From Excoecaria cochinchinensis (Eukaryota > Streptophyta > Magnoliopsida > Malpighiales > Euphorbiaceae), in contig CANTUQ010000083.1 of assembly GCA_947683425.1 (NCBI GenBank), forward strand, positions 1,755,501-1,819,500: 64,000 nucleotides of DNA, read 5' to 3'. Positions 60,740 through 64,000 of the stretch are shown piece after piece. A program made the position numbers and the translations under genes. Position 1 is the stretch's first letter. The number at the start of each line of letters is the position of its first letter. Under the pieces are notes generated by a model that was not told the DNA's origin, did no database searches, and was given only the letters and a program-made list of their open reading frames with translations.

Positions 60740-61230
60740 CAGGGGAAGGGGAAGCAGAAACCGAGAACGGATAGGCGAAGGGACGGAGCATCGGCGACCC
60801 GCGCACCAGCGTCGGCGACAGCCAGCGCTCGCAACGGTCATCGCACCCCCCCTTCCTTTCCCGAGTGCCGCCGCCGTCTCTTTGTACTCTCCAAACCGAA
60901 GGCTTTTCGTGGGATTTCCGGTGACCTCCGGCGACGGGTGGCGACACGGACAACACCGGACCATTGCTGATGGCGAGACGAGTCTTCCTCTACCCTCTGA
61001 TCGTTCACACTCGCCGGCAACAGCTAGATCTGAGCGGAGGATACCGCTTCCTTCCGACGCCATTTCCGGCCAAACCGCAGATCTGTAAGGCTCGTGAACG
61101 CCGGCGGGATGCTCCTGACGCTCCGATCTTCATTTTGACAGTGGTGGTGTCATCTCCGACGAAGGTTCCAAGGAAGCTCCGGTGGCACTGGCTGTCATTT
61201 TGTGCTTCTATAGCTTATCAACTTGCTTGA
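60740..61230 (+). other. GC-rich gene-like segment inside CACTA 2
   Basis: The base composition switches abruptly to GC-rich (CGGCGAC, CCGGTGACCTCCGGCG). Several frames are open on both strands, for example 60719-60970 and 60964-61230 on plus, with no recognisable domain. It looks like a captured 5' exon or leader of a host gene. The orientation is uncertain, but the LRR exon downstream is on plus. Confidence 0.5.
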
Positions 61231-61831
61231 ATACAGTGAGATTTAAATCCTTTGCTTGCTAAAAATTATATGTTCCCAGTAAAAGATTGTTACCAATATG
61301 ATATGCTACTATATTCATTTTGATTGCTTTTATTCTGTTGTTTCTTGCTTTCTTAGTTATATTTTCCAGTCTAACTACTTCAAAGTTTTTAGTTTATTTT
61401 GCCTTTAGTTGTCTATTGTTATCTATTGAGTTGGTCCACGGGAAAGCCTGATAACAACTGAAATCTGGGGCAGTCTTCTTTCGTCCATATTGTGCCATTA
61501 ATTTGCATTGCCTTCTCCAATTTTGTGTATGATATGCATATGTTATATGAAGGTAGGCTTCTTTTTCTGCTGACTTTGTGATGGGCAGTTTAGTGCTGAA
61601 TGTAGGAAAATAAGAACTTGGCAACTTGTAATTGTGGTTTGAGGTTTAGCTGCCTTCGGTGCTGAATGTTCTTTTGTCTTTTTGTTTAGTAAAAGATTTA
61701 ATTTCTCCTGGTTAAAATCTTATAGGAGGTTGAAACAAAATCAGCTTACCATGTGTTGAGTGTTTAATAATTTTCTTAATAATTTGATGTTAGAGTCTTT
61801 GATTTACTCTGTTCCTGCTTTGATTTATTAG

Positions 61832-61927
61832 GACATTGGATGATAATCAACTGATTGGTCTAAGTTCCAACAATCTGACTGGACGCTTGCCTGAAAATTT
61901 TGAGAGATTTACGAGCCTCCAGTTCTT
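61832..61927 (+). pseudogene. Captured leucine-rich-repeat exon fragment
   Basis: An AG acceptor at 61831 and a GTAAGT donor at 61928 bound a 96-base open exon reading TLDDNQLIGLSSNNLTGRLP and then ENFERFTSLQFL. The LSSNNLTGxLPxxF pattern is typical of plant LRR receptor kinases. No kinase or flanking LRR exon is present, so it is a fragment. Confidence 0.75.
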
Positions 61928-62006
61928 GTAAGTAAAATTTTGAGAATATGTATGAATTTAGCCTCCAGTTCTTGTAAGTAAAATTTTGAGAATATGTATG
62001 AATTTA
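61915..62006 (+). repeat. 46-bp tandem duplication spanning the LRR donor site
   Basis: Two identical copies, 61915-61960 and 61961-62006, each contain the exon end CTCCAGTTCTT and GTAAGT. Confidence 0.95.
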
Positions 62007-62570
62007 GCTTTGAGTTTGTGATAAGTATTAGACTGAAAGAGATTATGTTGTCTACTGATTTATTTAAATTCTCTTAATTAACTATAGTACATTTCAGCAT
62101 ATATACTTATTTTAATTGCACCATAAAGAATTGAACTTTTATTTTTTTTTCATTAGGAGGCAGACACTCAACTCTAGACTATTCGACCCTTAGCAAAATA
62201 GTTATATATATATATACCCTTTTAATTATCACAGTTAATATCCCAAAATCCATATCTGAAAAAGAAAATGGGAGGATTAAAGAGCTTTTCTTTAATTTTT
62301 TTGGCATCACTAATAGGATATTTTTTGGTCTAATTAATTTATACAAACTTTATATGAAACGAAGAAGAATATCTAAGTTTATTATTATATGTAAAGTATA
62401 CAACCTAACCTATGAATAAATAAAATATAAATTTATGTTGAAGATTATTCACAATGACTTGAAATAGGGAAAAAAAATAAATTATTTGATGGACATATAA
62501 ATATATATGTAAGCCTACGAGTTATAATAGATTGTAAGTGAAATTAGAAGATTTCTTTTAAATTGTAAGT

Positions 62571-62572
<2 letters not shown>

Positions 62573-62622
<50 letters not shown>
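62573..62622. repeat. (TA)n microsatellite
   Basis: About 25 TA units within CACTA 2. An (AAT)n run is also at 60588-60637 and another at 63205-63241. Confidence 0.95.
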
Positions 62623-62625
<3 letters not shown>

Positions 62626-63210
62626 TGGTTTATGTACTGTAGGACGGGAAAATTTGTGTTGGAGTTTGATTTAGAATATGGTGAATGAATGTGTGATTTT
62701 AAAATGTAAAAGACTTTCTTTTTTACAGGGAGATAGACAATATTATAAAGGGAATTCTGTCGAATTTTCGGTAAAATTAAATGACATATTAAGTTAGAGT
62801 CACATTTTATTAGTTTCATTAGAAAGCATGTATTCCAATTATTGTTATTTCGTTTAATTATTATTAATTTTTTAAATACATGTTGTTAAAAGTATCATAT
62901 TAACTTTTAAGAGATAACAAAGTATGTTGGGTTGTTTATACTTATTTTATTGGTTGCAGGATTTGTTTAGTTGCCGGACTAAAAGAGTTTGCAAAAAGTC
63001 AAATCTATTTTGGAAAACAAACAGAAGCACAAGATATATAAGAGAAAAATCGGTTGAATTGTTAGTTTGTATGATGAGTAATTTTAATATTTTATTTTTG
63101 TAAGTACTTTTTAAGTACTATAAAATTTAATGTACTTTTATTATATCATATTTTTAAAAATAATTATATAGGAGAATTGGTATTTATATAAATTAAATTT
63201 TGAAGGTTAC

Positions 63211-63244
<34 letters not shown>

Positions 63245-63618
63245 TAAAATTAAATTGCAAATAATAATAATAATATTAAATTGCAAAAAAAAAATAATAA
63301 TAATAATAAATTGCAAAAAATAATAAATATAACAATAATAATAATAATTAAATTAGCGACGGATTAGCGACGCAAATATCCGTCGCTAATATTTTTTAAA
63401 ACACCTCACGACTACTTGTGGGAGAAAATTAGCGACGATTTTTCAGTCGCTATTCCGTCGCTATATTTAGCGACTGTTTTTGTTTTAGTCGCAAATTTTT
63501 TGCGACGGTCGGAATAACGACGGGTCGTCGTCTTGTCGCTAAAATGAATTAGCGACTGAATTCTCTCAATTAGCGACGGAATTGTCCGTCGCTAATTTCT
63601 TGTTTTTTTGTAGTGGGT

Positions 63619-63634
63619 GCCAATAACTTGTTGC
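63619..63634 (-). other. Decayed primer-binding site of Athila relic 3
   Basis: Removing CACTA 2 and one GGT joins 59520-59530 to 63619-63622. On minus this reads TGGCACCATTACTGGAGA, 13 of 18 identical to the tRNA-Asp site of Athila2, all five differences being transitions. The AAGTTAT spacer precedes it as in Athila2 (AAGTTTT). Confidence 0.8.
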
Positions 63635-64000
63635 TGATTTTCACAAGTATACGAAATCGATTCAAGTAATAAAGAGTGAATGAGTTATCGTTCCCACAAG
63701 TACTGATGACTAAGTACCAAACTTATGATAACTTTCTATTATTTAGATAGGCAAAACTTAATTGATAAACTAAATAATAATTGTAATAATAAATTCACAA
63801 TAACAATTGAGAGATTGAAAAAAATCAATAGATGAGAAGCAAGGTTATATTTGAGTTCACTTGAATCTAACCTTTTTAATTATAACTATTAGCAACCAAA
63901 TTTAATTACTTAAACAAGAAAAGAATAATCCTTAGATATTTAACATGCTTTCCCAATCTATGCTAAACTTATTCGCTAATTTCTAATAACCTTTTATAAT
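63635..64000 (-). repeat. 5' LTR of Athila relic 3, partial
   Basis: On minus it ends GTATACTTGTGAAAATCA at 63635 and contains ACTTGTGGGAACGATAACTC, comparable to the GTTCGATAACTTGTGG region near the 3' end of the Athila2 LTR. The rest is outside the window. Confidence 0.75.

Larger units (their letters stand above)
59531..63615. mobile_element. CACTA-type non-autonomous transposon 2, 4085 bp, with gene fragments
   Basis: The termini are CACTACAAAAAAA (59531) and TTTTTTTGTAGTG (63615), flanked by GGT at 59528-59530 and 63616-63618. Both subterminal regions are packed with TTAGCGACGGAA-type repeats in both orientations. No transposase domain is found. Internally there is a GC-rich gene-like segment and a leucine-rich-repeat exon, so it resembles a Pack-type (transduplicating) CACTA element. 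Flanking sequence joins cleanly into an Athila primer-binding site when the element is removed. Confidence 0.92.
52974..64000 (-). mobile_element. Athila-like relic 3, minus strand, lacking pol
   Basis: On the minus strand the order is LTR (64000-63635, continuing off-window), primer-binding site, gag, then the third ORF, with no protease, RT or integrase between. LTR-like D interrupts gag and CACTA element 2 interrupts the primer-binding site. Substitutions and stops are abundant, so it is older than Athila1 and Athila2. Confidence 0.82.

Overview
This window is repeat-dense nuclear DNA from a flowering plant, probably a eudicot and probably heterochromatic. I infer this because almost every supported feature is a plant transposable element: Athila-like and Tat/Ogre-like Ty3/gypsy retrotransposons, CACTA (En/Spm) transposons, a Mutator-type foldback element and an Ulp1-containing element. 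I found no intact host gene, tRNA, rRNA or CRISPR array. The species cannot be named from the sequence alone.

Layout, left nest (1-44977). An Athila-like element (Athila1, 1-11520, 5' end off-window) sits inside a minus-strand Tat/Ogre-like element (11521-20135). That element sits next to the start of a decayed CACTA transposon (20136-37703). A second, complete and young Athila-like element (Athila2, 21477-34521, ATAAT target duplication, LTRs differing at about 5 of 1560 positions) splits the CACTA transposase gene. The CACTA end lies in the tail of an LTR-like sequence (A, 37704-39327), which itself abuts a larger LTR-like sequence (B, 39328-42676 plus 44862-44977) that is interrupted by a third one (C, 42677-44861).

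Layout, right nest (44978-64000). A degenerate Ulp1-protease-bearing element on the minus strand is split by a solo Tat-type LTR (48350-52205, AGTAT duplication). That LTR holds a 1389-bp foldback Mutator-like MITE with a perfect 9-bp duplication. Next is an old minus-strand Athila relic (Athila3) that has gag and the downstream ORF but no pol. Its gag is split by LTR-like sequence D, and its primer-binding site is split by a second CACTA element (59531-63615, GGT duplication) that carries a leucine-rich-repeat exon fragment and a GC-rich gene-like segment.

How the parts work together. Athila1 and Athila2 share a nearly identical gag-protease-RT-RNaseH-integrase polyprotein gene, but differ almost completely in U3, in the downstream ORF and in the spacer before that ORF. 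In both, the spacer is ordered: GC-rich palindrome array, pyrimidine-rich leader, consensus GTAAGT donor, intron, AG acceptor, ORF. Splicing would create the ATG across the junction (A|TG). The arrays have unrelated sequences but similar architecture: eight 33-bp hairpins of fixed geometry in Athila1 (four before the ORF, four in U3), and eight 16-bp palindromes in Athila2 spaced by 21 or 32 bp, i.e. two or three helical turns. Athila2 also has phased palindromes in U3, and LTR C has its own GC-rich dyads. I regard these palindrome arrays plus the splice-made start codon as the most interesting signal in the window.
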